A program made the translations under genes and the position numbers. A model generated the notes under the pieces. The model worked only from the letters and a program-made list of their open reading frames with translations, made no database searches and was not told the origin of the DNA. From a virus, in the IMG/VR virus record IMGVR_UViG_3300034106_000032, positions 1 to 24,243 of that record: DNA of 24,243 bases. One strand, 5' to 3'. This document shows positions 1-5,416 of the stretch, piece by piece. Position 1 is the stretch's first letter; each line of letters starts with the position of its first letter.

Positions 1-162
1 GAACGAGATACCCCTAGCGGCACAGGTTGGTGGGCCACTGAACCCCGAGTGGGTCGAGTGGCTAATGGGGTGGCCGCCAGGGTGGACAGACTTAAAGCCA
101 TTGGAAATGGACAAGTCCCACTATGTGCAGCAACAGCATGGAGAATCCTAAGTGAATCATGA
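1..162 (+). CDS. C5-cytosine DNA methyltransferase, C-terminal end (5' end outside window)
   Basis: Frame 1 is open from the first base to a TGA at 160-162, giving the last 53 residues of a protein that starts upstream. The segment GRVANGVAARVDRLKAIGN, followed by GQVP, matches the end of C5-cytosine methyltransferases: the stretch leading to conserved motif X, where the GN...P residues help form the cofactor pocket. The enzyme would transfer a methyl group from S-adenosylmethionine to cytosine in phage DNA, usually as protection from host restriction. The catalytic Pro-Cys motif lies outside the window. The stop overlaps the next ATG (ATGA at 159-162), as elsewhere in this gene string. Frame 2 of the same bases also gives a methylase-like tail (separate entry), so the true end is not completely certain. 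Confidence 0.72.
   Translation, partial: ERDTPSGTGWWATEPRVGRVANGVAARVDRLKAIGNGQVPLCAATAWRILSES
2..151 (+). other. Alternative +1 reading frame of the methyltransferase tail
   Basis: Frame 2 is open from base 2 to a TAA at 149-151. It reads LNPEWVEWLMGWPPGWTDL followed by a short polar tail. I associate this Trp-rich string with the C-termini of many phage-encoded DNA methyltransferases. Since frame 1 also carries a recognisable methylase ending, only one is probably translated as the end of the upstream gene. Frame 1 is preferred because it contains the GN...P residues of motif X and joins the next gene by an ATGA overlap. The frame used by the upstream catalytic part would settle it. Confidence 0.3.
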
Positions 163-440
163 ACACAGACAAATCGCCAATTCAATCCTTGACCGATTTA
201 AAGACGGTGAAGAATTTAGCCAATCTGCCATTGACCAAGCGCTTAGAGATACAGGAGACATTACGCCAAACGGAGGCGAGGTACTGGATCAAACGGTTCA
301 GGAAGAAAGCCAAGGAGGAGGGCAAAGCAGAAGCATGGGCATGGTGGCAGAGAACCTTATCCGACTTAGTGAAAAAGCGTGGACAACCCGCCGTTGAAGA
401 CCTACAAAAGAGGATGAATGATGAGAGCAGCAAAAATTGA
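159..440 (+). CDS. Small basic phage protein of unknown function
   Basis: A 93-residue protein whose ATG overlaps the methylase stop by four bases and whose end overlaps the VRR-NUC gene by 23 bases. It is rich in Lys, Arg, Glu and Trp. From about residue 40 it has a helical stretch with RYWIKRFRKKAKEEGK, a WAWWQ motif, and an ending on a KRGQPAVEDLQKRMN-type helix. I recognise this architecture only as a conserved hypothetical in nuclease and replication clusters of phages; no function is assigned. A second frame starting with GTG at 152 and ending at 397 covers the same bases. Its first 35 residues look plausible, but its C-terminal half is low-complexity Gly/Gln/Ser, so I prefer this frame. 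No strong ribosome-binding site is visible, so translation may be coupled to the upstream gene. Confidence 0.66.
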   Translation: MNTDKSPIQSLTDLKTVKNLANLPLTKRLEIQETLRQTEARYWIKRFRKKAKEEGKAEAWAWWQRTLSDLVKKRGQPAVEDLQKRMNDESSKN

Positions 441-708
441 TGCAAACCAAGACCAAATTGTTACGGCGTTACGGGCGGCTGGCGCTACGGTTCAGTCTTT
501 GGCTAATGTTGGCAAGGGTGTTCCTGATCTGCTGGTGGGCTATAAAGGCCAGACCCTGCTTATGGAAATTAAAGATGGCAATAAAAGCCCGTCTGCGCGA
601 CTTTTGACGGAAGACCAGCTACGATGGCATCACAACTGGTTTGGGGGCGCATTGGCGGTTGTAGACAGCCCTGATGCGGCATTACGAATGATTGGGGTGA
701 TTAAATGA
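418..708 (+). CDS. VRR-NUC-type PD-(D/E)xK nuclease
   Basis: A 96-residue protein matching the small stand-alone VRR-NUC nucleases of phages. Visible motifs in order are an N-terminal helix with NQDQIV (residues 10-15), GVPDLLVG (34-41) carrying the first catalytic Asp37, and LLMEIKDG (47-54) supplying Glu50 and Lys52 of the ExK pair. Then come KSPSARLLTEDQ (56-67) and a Trp/His/Gly-rich end typical of the fold. Members cut DNA with Mg2+ and some process branched or looped junctions; the substrate here is unknown. The gene begins with two tandem ATG codons (418 and 421), either of which could be used. It overlaps the gene before it by 23 bases and the gene after it by ATGA, implying one translationally coupled unit. 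Family confidence is high and biological role is inference. Confidence 0.88.
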   Translation: MMRAAKIDANQDQIVTALRAAGATVQSLANVGKGVPDLLVGYKGQTLLMEIKDGNKSPSARLLTEDQLRWHHNWFGGALAVVDSPDAALRMIGVIK

Positions 709-1034
709 AGCCAGAAGAAGCCACACAAGCCATCAGGGACAAAGCGCCACTGTACGGAGACGCAAAGGGACAAAGGGTTTATCTTGAGGAATTTCGCAAA
801 TCTAAGAAAGCCATGCTGATGCGGGATGCCCTGCTTAACGGGATTGATGCCGCCAGCCACCAAGAACGTGAAGCCTATTCAAGCCCTGAATATCAGAAAC
901 TGATCCAAGGGTTAGCCGCTGCGGTGGAAAAAGAAGAAACATTGCGTTGGGAGTTGGAAAGCTACCGCCTTGAAGTCGAAATTTGGCGCACACGCGAAGC
1001 CACTAACAGGATGCAAGACAGGTCGCATCAATGA
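705..1034 (+). CDS. Conserved phage hypothetical protein (helical)
   Basis: A 109-residue protein coupled by ATGA overlaps at both ends. Its N-terminal half contains IRDKAPLYGDAKGQRVYLEE followed by FRKSKKAMLM, a pattern I recognise as a conserved small phage protein next to nuclease genes. The C-terminal half (about residues 55-100) is predicted helical, with heptad-like Leu, Glu and Arg spacing, and could dimerise. There is no enzymatic motif, signal peptide or membrane segment. Its place between a VRR-NUC nuclease and a zinc-ribbon protein suggests a DNA-related accessory role, but this is context only. Confidence 0.75.
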   Translation: MKPEEATQAIRDKAPLYGDAKGQRVYLEEFRKSKKAMLMRDALLNGIDAASHQEREAYSSPEYQKLIQGLAAAVEKEETLRWELESYRLEVEIWRTREATNRMQDRSHQ

Positions 1035-1216
1035 AATGCCCAGAATGCGGCACATGGACAATCGTCAAAGAAACCAGAACCAGCACAGGAAACAGCCGCC
1101 GCCGCAGGCTGGAATGCGCTAACGAACACCGATTTACAACCTTGGAGACAATAATTGTTTCAAAAACACGAATACATCAGGTCAAAAAAACTCCTAAAAC
1201 TGGTAGCGGGACTTGA
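1031..1216 (+). CDS. Small zinc-ribbon protein, NrdR-like
   Basis: A 61-residue protein starting in an ATGA overlap. It opens with a CPECG knuckle (residues 3-7), followed by an RRRRLEC stretch and an HRFTTLE motif. This resembles the N-terminal zinc ribbon of NrdR, where the pattern is CPxCG, RRRReC and RFTTyE. The second knuckle here has Cys and His (CANEH) instead of two Cys, so zinc would be held by three Cys and one His. The ATP-cone of true NrdR is absent, so it is not a ribonucleotide-reductase repressor as such. It more likely binds DNA or RNA or acts as a small regulator. Its last 62 bases overlap the next gene in another frame, which is unusually long for this window, so the C-terminal tail may be under dual constraint. 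Confidence 0.7.
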   Translation: MKCPECGTWTIVKETRTSTGNSRRRRLECANEHRFTTLETIIVSKTRIHQVKKTPKTGSGT

Positions 1217-1487
1217 TTGCCAAGCCTGCGGGTCAGGCCAGATGGTGCAGGCTGCACACACAAATTGGGGCGGTGGCAAGGGCAGAGGGATCAAAGCTGA
1301 TGACAATCTGGTGGCGGCGTTGTGCCTGAAATGCCATTTTGAAGTTGACCAAGGCAAAGACCTAACCAAAGATGAACGCCAATTGATGTGGTATTTAGCG
1401 CATACCCTTACGGTGGCAAAACTTTGCGAGCAGGGGTTATGGCCTGCTGATGTTCCTGTGCCTACAATGGCAACGCAGTTGTCTTAG
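1155..1487 (+). CDS. HNH-like nuclease (DUF1364-type), TTG start
   Basis: A 110-residue protein with a zinc-bound HNH-like core: CQAC (22-25), QAAHTNW (32-38) with the candidate catalytic His35, a Gly/Lys-rich loop (GGGKGRGIKADD), and CLKCH (57-61) followed by a conserved Asp65. This is the layout of small DUF1364-type phage nucleases, which sit in recombination or late-control clusters. No ATG exists before the first zinc knuckle in this frame. The frame opens right after a TAA at 1152-1154, and the first usable codon is TTG at 1155, with GGAG at 1144-1147 seven bases upstream, so I accept the TTG start. The gene is the last of the first cluster: its TAG touches the G-run of a strong terminator. 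Nuclease activity is inferred from the fold. Confidence 0.8.
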   Translation: MFQKHEYIRSKKLLKLVAGLDCQACGSGQMVQAAHTNWGGGKGRGIKADDNLVAALCLKCHFEVDQGKDLTKDERQLMWYLAHTLTVAKLCEQGLWPADVPVPTMATQLS

Positions 1488-1515
1488 GGGGGGGTGTTGC
1501 ATCCCCCCTTTTTTT
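1487..1515 (+). terminator. Strong rho-independent terminator
   Basis: A G-run at 1487-1494 pairs with a C-run at 1503-1508. The stem continues through G1494/T1502, T1495/A1501 and G1496/C1500 around a TTG loop, giving about nine pairs. It is followed directly by seven T (1509-1515). It begins at the stop codon of the HNH-like gene and separates the nucleic-acid module from the genes that follow. Confidence 0.93.
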
Positions 1516-1523
1516 GATATAGT
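1497..1523 (+). promoter_or_regulatory. Possible sigma70-like promoter overlapping the terminator
   Basis: TATAGT at 1518-1523 matches five of six bases of a -10 box. TTGCAT at 1497-1502 could serve as a poor -35 box, but the spacing is only 15 bases and the spacer is the terminator's own C/T tract. Transcription would start about at 1530, the A of the next ATG, so the message would be nearly leaderless. The position right after a terminator fits a new transcription unit, but the sequence evidence is weak. Confidence 0.3.
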
Positions 1524-1529
1524 GGCAAT

Positions 1530-1889
1530 ATGAATGATGAAGTCGCCGAATTCGTAGCGCACCTGTTGCACAGTTCAACGGTGACGCATTTCATGCACTG
1601 GTCAACAACCAGCTATGCAAAACACGTTGCATTAGGGGAATACTATGCCCAAATTATTGACTTGGTTGACGAATTTGCCGAAGCGTATATGGGCAAATAT
1701 GATCAACTTAAAAAATTTCCTGATGAGTTTCACGCAGAAAAAGACCCCGTGAAGTATTTGGAAAACATGAAAGATTTTGTGGAAGAATCCCGCAAGGAAC
1801 TGCCACAGGATAGCGAATTGCAAAATTTGGTAGATGAAATCGCCGACTTGATCAATTCAACCCTTTACAAACTGCGTTTTCTTGACTAA
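1530..1889 (+). CDS. Acidic hypothetical protein
   Basis: A 119-residue protein, the first gene after the strong terminator. It is acidic and appears wholly helical, with several Tyr, Phe and His residues in the first third (HLLHSSTVTHFMHWSTTSYA) and Glu/Asp/Lys-rich amphipathic helices afterwards. I see no signal peptide, membrane segment or catalytic motif, and I recognise no family. The His- and Tyr-containing helices followed by EYYAQIIDLVDEFAEAYMGK are reminiscent of small helical-bundle proteins of phages annotated only as hypothetical. The start has at best a weak AGTGG ribosome-binding site four bases upstream. The gene after it begins nine bases past its stop. Confidence 0.66.
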   Translation: MNDEVAEFVAHLLHSSTVTHFMHWSTTSYAKHVALGEYYAQIIDLVDEFAEAYMGKYDQLKKFPDEFHAEKDPVKYLENMKDFVEESRKELPQDSELQNLVDEIADLINSTLYKLRFLD

Positions 1890-1898
1890 GGAAAAATC

Positions 1899-2111
1899 AT
1901 GGCACAACTGATGAAAAACGAACCCAAGGGCTATGGCACAAAAGCCACAATGTCTGGCAACCCAGCCGCATCTGACAAAACAGGTGAAAAAGGCAGCGCC
2001 AAAAAGGGCATTCCAGCCGCCAAAACCAACATGACAGGCCCAGACAAGGCATTTGACGGTGGACGTTCTAGCGGCGTTTGCTACACACACGACCGCAAAT
2101 GTAGCCAGTGA
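1899..2111 (+). CDS. Small Lys/Gly-rich hypothetical protein
   Basis: A 70-residue basic protein preceded by AAGGAAAAA seven bases before its ATG. It is rich in Lys, Gly, Ala, Thr and Asn and has little hydrophobic core, so it is probably disordered. The C-terminus has a GGRSSGVCYTHDRKCSQ element with two Cys and one His. The stop forms a TGATG overlap with the next gene, itself Cys-rich, so the two are co-translated. Small basic proteins of this kind near structural genes can be DNA-binding or virion-associated, but nothing here proves either. No family recognised. Confidence 0.65.
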   Translation: MAQLMKNEPKGYGTKATMSGNPAASDKTGEKGSAKKGIPAAKTNMTGPDKAFDGGRSSGVCYTHDRKCSQ

Positions 2112-2353
2112 TGGCAAGCTGCGCCAGTTGTAAATTCTTTCTGAATGCCCAGATTATGGGCAGTTGTCGCCGTTATCCGCAAACGATTAACAGGCACATG
2201 AACGATTGGTGTGGTGAACATTTTGCGGTGCAACAAGCTGAACCAGTAATGGTGAAATTGCCTGTGTACGACATTCAAACCGATACGGTGGTTGAACCGC
2301 CGTTGAAGAAAAAGCCCGGAAGAAAGCCTAAATATGATCAAACCCCTGCGTGA
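2111..2353 (+). CDS. Small Cys-motif protein with AT-hook-like tail
   Basis: An 80-residue protein starting at the ATG of a TGATG overlap; a GTG three bases earlier is an alternative. It has CxxC followed by KFF (Cys4, Cys7), then GSCRRYP (Cys19) and WCGEHF (Cys34). This spacing recurs in small phage proteins and probably binds one zinc. The last 18 residues are Pro/Lys-rich and include KKKPGRKPK, which resembles an AT-hook that inserts in the minor groove of AT-rich DNA. The two parts suggest a small nucleic-acid-binding protein; that role is inferred. The gene overlaps the GroES-like gene by 20 bases. Confidence 0.72.
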   Translation: MASCASCKFFLNAQIMGSCRRYPQTINRHMNDWCGEHFAVQQAEPVMVKLPVYDIQTDTVVEPPLKKKPGRKPKYDQTPA

Positions 2354-2591
2354 CCGTGTAGTTGTTCGCCCCAATGTTCGCAAGTTGTCCGACATTATTT
2401 ATGTCAACAACAAAGAAGCATTCAATGAGGGAACTGTCGTGGCGGTCGGGCCAGCGGTGGATCAGACACAGGTGGGCGACTTTATCAAGTATGGAAACGG
2501 GGATTATCTGAATTGGCCTGTCCACAACATTGACGGGCAAGATTATCAGATCATTCAAGAAGCAGACATTTGTGCAGTAGTGGAGGCGTAA
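2334..2591 (+). CDS. Phage GroES-like co-chaperonin
   Basis: An 85-residue protein with the whole GroES (Cpn10) outline. It starts with IKPLRDRVVVRP, the first strand of the family, then a short mobile-loop region (about residues 15-31) with a hydrophobic IIY where bacterial GroES has IVL. GTVVAVGP (33-40), VGDFIKYG (47-54) and a closing EADICAVVEA correspond closely to the GroES core and C-terminus. GroES caps GroEL during folding cycles. Phage versions such as T4 gp31 replace the host cap so that the capsid protein fits and folds. The coat of P22 is a known GroEL/GroES client, and a P22-type coat is encoded downstream, so it is a likely client here. Slightly shorter than the 95-97 residues of bacterial GroES. 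Confidence 0.87.
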   Translation: MIKPLRDRVVVRPNVRKLSDIIYVNNKEAFNEGTVVAVGPAVDQTQVGDFIKYGNGDYLNWPVHNIDGQDYQIIQEADICAVVEA

Positions 2592-2752
2592 TGGCAAAAA
2601 CTGGACTTTATGCAAATATTCATGCGAAACAAGAACGCATCGAAAAACAAAAAGCTGCGGGTAAAACGCCTGAACGTATGAGAAAGCCCGGCGACAAGGG
2701 CGCACCCACCGCAGCCGCATTCAAGCAATCTGCCAAGACTGCCAAAAAATGA
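2591..2752 (+). CDS. Small conserved basic phage protein (GLYANIHAK type)
   Basis: The ATG at 2591 shares its A with the TAA of the co-chaperonin gene (TAATG) and has TGGAGG eight bases upstream, so it is preferred to an in-frame ATG at 2570. The 53-residue product has GLYANIHAKQERIEKQKA, MRKPGDKGAPTAAAF and a SAKTAKK end. I recognise this pattern as a very common short phage protein lying upstream of structural or packaging genes. It is basic and largely polar, with no membrane segment. Function is unknown; presence across marine and freshwater phages suggests a virion or packaging role, but that is an impression. Confidence 0.8.
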   Translation: MAKTGLYANIHAKQERIEKQKAAGKTPERMRKPGDKGAPTAAAFKQSAKTAKK

Positions 2753-3021
2753 AGAAGCACGACAAGCCCATTCCACATAAGACCACGGGTAAGGGTAAAA
2801 CCTACAACCCAACTGAAAAGGGCGCTGGGATGACCGCAAAAGGTCGTGCTGAATACAACGCAAAGAACAATTCAAATCTGAAACCGCCTGCCCCCAACCC
2901 CAAGACTAAAGCAGATGCTGGTCGAAAAGCCAGTTTCTGTGCAAGAATGGAGGGGGTGGTAAAGCACTCGAAAGGCCCAGCGGAACGGGCAAAGGCCAGT
3001 CTAAAAAACTGGAATTGTTAA
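2749..3021 (+). CDS. Small conserved phage protein (DUF6321-like)
   Basis: A 90-residue basic protein starting in an ATGA overlap. Its centre reads GAGMTAKGRAEYNAKNNSNL followed by KPPAPNPKT, then GRKASFCARMEGV and a KASLKNWNC C-terminus. This series is the hallmark of a small phage family (DUF6321-like) in which the Cys-Ala-Arg-Met and final Trp-Asn-Cys are kept. Function is not known. It is typically found together with the GLYANIHAK-type protein, as here, so the two probably serve the same process. It is highly charged, probably partly disordered, and has no signal peptide. Confidence 0.82.
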   Translation: MKKHDKPIPHKTTGKGKTYNPTEKGAGMTAKGRAEYNAKNNSNLKPPAPNPKTKADAGRKASFCARMEGVVKHSKGPAERAKASLKNWNC

Positions 3022-3051
3022 ATCCCTTTTGGAAAAAATAAAGGAAATATC

Positions 3052-3648
3052 ATGGCAAATTCAATTGCAACAGGCGTAGCTTACGCAGACCCAGCTTTTA
3101 CCTCAGTTCAAGTTGGTACATCCTCAGTACCCATTAGCATTTCATCTGCTGGCGTACTCAATGGCGCTTATGCGTCTACTACCGCAAGCAGCGGCGACAC
3201 CCGTTTGTCTTATGACAAGCTGACGTTTACCAGCACTGGTAGTGGCGAGACTTACCGAGCATTTTCGGTGGTCACAGGCGCTGGCGCTGCGGCGGCGGGT
3301 ACTATCAACGGCGCACACATCAGCACATCCATCAATGGATCAGGCACGATTTCGGGTGCGGCAAATGCAATTCGTGCAACCATTGGCGGTTCGTCAACAA
3401 ACCCAGGCGGTACATTGGCGGCATTGCAGTTGGACTCTGATTTTGCAACTGGCGGCACATGGTCAAACGCATCATTCTTGCGTGTAACCAATTCGGGCAC
3501 AGGCGAAGTCGGTAACTTTGCGGCAATGCCAGCGGTTAGCGCAACAGGCGTGTTTAGAGCTAAAGTCGGTTCACCAGTGGTTACCCATACCATTCCAGTG
3601 ACCAGCGGCGGCACTACCTACTACGTCATGGTCAGTACGGTTGCTTAA
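3052..3648 (+). CDS. Beta-rich probable virion protein
   Basis: A 198-residue protein with a good ribosome-binding site (AAAGGAAA before the ATG). It is rich in Gly, Ser, Thr and Ala with few charged residues, a composition typical of all-beta virion proteins such as decoration, head-fibre or tail proteins. Strand-like stretches recur along the chain, and the end (VVTHTIPVTSGGTTYYVMVS) reads like the last two strands of a beta-sandwich. I place it among hypothetical virion-associated proteins from composition and from its position in the structural half of the genome. It is not homologous to any P22 protein I recognise. A receptor-binding or decorating role is inference. Confidence 0.7.
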   Translation: MANSIATGVAYADPAFTSVQVGTSSVPISISSAGVLNGAYASTTASSGDTRLSYDKLTFTSTGSGETYRAFSVVTGAGAAAAGTINGAHISTSINGSGTISGAANAIRATIGGSSTNPGGTLAALQLDSDFATGGTWSNASFLRVTNSGTGEVGNFAAMPAVSATGVFRAKVGSPVVTHTIPVTSGGTTYYVMVSTVA

Positions 3649-3810
3649 ATGTTGAAACATCCCGACATTGATGTGCAAGCCTTAGTCGAGATGCTAGAGG
3701 GGCAGCGTGATAATGCAATGGTGCAAGCCGCTGCCCTCTTTAGGGAAAACACCGAGCTAAAGCAAAAGTTAGAAGAATATGACAACAGATCAAATCAAAG
3801 CGAGGATTGA
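3649..3810 (+). CDS. Short coiled-coil hypothetical protein (53 residues)
   Basis: An ATG immediately follows the TAA of the preceding gene and opens a 53-codon frame ending with TGA at 3808-3810. The sequence begins MLKHPDIDVQALVEMLEGQR and continues with an ENTELKQKLEEY heptad stretch that would form a short coiled coil. It overlaps the next gene by 32 bases. It is short, but the tight junction and regular helical composition favour a real gene. Function unknown. Confidence 0.6.
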   Translation: MLKHPDIDVQALVEMLEGQRDNAMVQAAALFRENTELKQKLEEYDNRSNQSED

Positions 3811-3967
3811 AATTTTGACTGCCCAAGCCAAACAATTGGAATTAAGCCTCCATGCGATTGGCGGGGCAATTCAAGACTGCCAATATTGGCTAAACCAATT
3901 GGAGAGCAAAGATGCCGCTGATCAAGTCAATGACACCCAAGGCGCTGAAGCAGAACATCAAGGCTGA
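3779..3967 (+). CDS. Small helical hypothetical protein
   Basis: A 62-residue protein overlapping its neighbours at both ends (32 and 56 bases). It consists of one long amphipathic helix, IKARIEILTAQAKQLELSLH, then a shorter one with DCQYWLNQLES, and a polar tail. This is typical of small phage proteins that form helical hairpins or coiled coils. No motif identifies a function. The overlap with a well-recognised gene at 3912 is in another frame and covers only the polar tail, so both are compatible. Confidence 0.6.
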   Translation: MTTDQIKARIEILTAQAKQLELSLHAIGGAIQDCQYWLNQLESKDAADQVNDTQGAEAEHQG

Positions 3968-4061
3968 AATAGAAGCTGGCAAGCCTGTTAAGCAGGCTGT
4001 TGCCATTGGCTATTCGGTTAAGCGTGAAGCTGAAAAGGCTAAAAAGCCAAAGAAGAAGTAA
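3912..4061 (+). CDS. Small Lys-rich conserved phage protein
   Basis: A 49-codon frame with start ATG at 3912 and TAA at 4059-4061; the next gene's ATG follows with no gap. The protein reads MPLIKSMTPKALKQNIKAEI, then EAGKPVKQAVAIGYSVKRE, and ends in a Lys-rich tail. The pattern of a short KS segment, a KAEIEAGKPxKQAVAI helix and YSVKR is one I recognise as a recurrent tiny phage protein. Function unknown; its strong basicity would suit nucleic-acid binding. It overlaps the previous gene by 56 bases. Confidence 0.72.
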   Translation: MPLIKSMTPKALKQNIKAEIEAGKPVKQAVAIGYSVKREAEKAKKPKKK

Positions 4062-5000
4062 ATGCCAACCCTTGCGGACATATATAGCGCAATTGACACT
4101 GCCAAGCGCAAAGCATCGGATTTTGTACAGAATCCCGGCACTAGCTTGCAGCAGATGGTTGGTAATGCAAATGACCGCGCAAGGGTTTACAACCAACAAT
4201 TAAGTTTGGCGGCGCAGGGAACAGGTGCGCCAGCTAGGGGAATGCAACCCACGCCAGAACAAATGGCGGCTGATAAATATGTGACGCAAACAATAGCTGA
4301 TGCCTACAACCCTGTGGGCATGACTGTGTTTCATGGGTCACCTCATTTATTTGCAAAGTTTGATGCCTCAAAAATTGGCACTGGAACTGGGCAACAAGTT
4401 TATGGCAAAGGGTTTTATCTTGCTGAATCACCGGCCACAGCAAACGAATACAAAATTAATTTATCTGGGTATTCTTCTGGCGCTAAATCAGCTTTACGCC
4501 AAAACAACAACAATTTTGATGAAGCCATTGCCGCGCAAAATCAAAAATTACAGCATTACAAGGATTTAATTGCTTCAGGTGGTGGTGGCGACATTAATAG
4601 AGCAAACAGTTTTCTTCAATTGACAGAAAAAAATATCCAAGACTTGCAAACAATGAAGCAGGGTGTTGCTGAAAACAAAGGCGGCTTCTATAAAGTAGAT
4701 TTGCCTGACACCCATGTAAGAAGAATGTTGGATTTTGATGCGCCATTGAAAAACCAGCCTAAACCAATCCGCAACCTTGCCAAATCATTGGGTATGGATA
4801 TGAATGATCTTGGTGGCGATTTAATTGTAAAAATTGGCAAAGGTGATGAGGGCAAGAAGATTTTGCAAGATGCTGGCATCCCCGGCGTTAAGTACTACAA
4901 TGAAATGAAAGGTGGCCCTGCACAATGGAAACGCAATTTTGTTGTGTTTGACCCAAAGCACCTTACCATTCTTGAACGTAACAGCCAGCCAATCAAATGA
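4062..5000 (+). CDS. ADP-ribosyltransferase-fold protein, polyvalent (ART-PolyVal) type
   Basis: A 312-residue protein. The N-terminal 85 residues (LADIYSAIDTAKRKASDFVQ, then NPGTSLQQM) are helical and may direct it to a complex or the virion. From residue 88 it shows the ADP-ribosyltransferase layout: TVFHGSPHLF with candidate NAD-binding His91, FDASKIGTGTGQQVYGKG, then GFYLAES with Tyr119. Further on are GFYKVDLPD (208-216), AGIPGVKYYN (271-280) and NFVVFDPKHLTILERN near the end. This matches ART domains found in phage and plasmid polyvalent proteins. The family transfers ADP-ribose from NAD to a target, so this protein could modify host proteins early in infection. Residues 130-205 form a less conserved helical insert. 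The gene joins TerS by an ATGA overlap. The target, and whether the protein is packaged, are unknown. Confidence 0.8.
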   Translation: MPTLADIYSAIDTAKRKASDFVQNPGTSLQQMVGNANDRARVYNQQLSLAAQGTGAPARGMQPTPEQMAADKYVTQTIADAYNPVGMTVFHGSPHLFAKFDASKIGTGTGQQVYGKGFYLAESPATANEYKINLSGYSSGAKSALRQNNNNFDEAIAAQNQKLQHYKDLIASGGGGDINRANSFLQLTEKNIQDLQTMKQGVAENKGGFYKVDLPDTHVRRMLDFDAPLKNQPKPIRNLAKSLGMDMNDLGGDLIVKIGKGDEGKKILQDAGIPGVKYYNEMKGGPAQWKRNFVVFDPKHLTILERNSQPIK

Positions 5001-5416
5001 CCGATACCGTACCCGTCCTAGAAAAGCGCCCAGTAGGTCGCCCAACCCTATATGACCCCGCATATTGCGAGACAGTCAGGGAACTAGGACGCATTGGCAA
5101 ATCCATTGAACAAATCTGCTATCAATTAAACATAAGTATTAGAACCATTTACTTATGGAAAGACACGCATGAAGAATTTATGCAAGCCTTGGAAGATGCA
5201 AAGACATTTGAGCAGGCATGGTGGGAAGAACAAGCCGCTGCTTACATGGTGGAGAACAAAGAAAGTGACCGACTGAACGCCACGCTATGGTCAAGGTCAA
5301 TGGCTGCAAGGTTTCCAAAGAAGTACAGGGAAAGCACAAAGCAAGAGATTACAGGTGCAGACGGTGCGCCATTGCTTACAGGTATTCAGGTGACATTTGT
5401 GAAGCCCAATGAGTGA
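4997..5416 (+). CDS. Terminase small subunit (Sf6 gp1-like)
   Basis: A 139-residue protein immediately before the large terminase. It has GRPTLYDP at residues 14-21, a helix-turn-helix at about 36-57 (SIEQICYQLNISIRTIYLWK), a long helical core rich in aromatic and acidic residues (HEEFMQALEDAKTFEQAWWE), LNATLWSRSMAARFPKKY and a final GADGAPLLTGIQVTF strand. Order and length agree with the Sf6 gp1-type small terminases, in which the N-terminal domain binds the packaging site and the helical core forms a ring. It recognises phage DNA and delivers it to the large subunit. Start and stop overlap the neighbours by 4 and 8 bases. Confidence 0.9.
   Translation: MTDTVPVLEKRPVGRPTLYDPAYCETVRELGRIGKSIEQICYQLNISIRTIYLWKDTHEEFMQALEDAKTFEQAWWEEQAAAYMVENKESDRLNATLWSRSMAARFPKKYRESTKQEITGADGAPLLTGIQVTFVKPNE

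Noticed and set aside
2570-2590. ATG at 2570 as the start of the GLYANIHAK-type gene
   Set aside because: It lies within the GroES gene, has no clear ribosome-binding site, and adds residues not typical of the family. The TAATG at 2591 is better.
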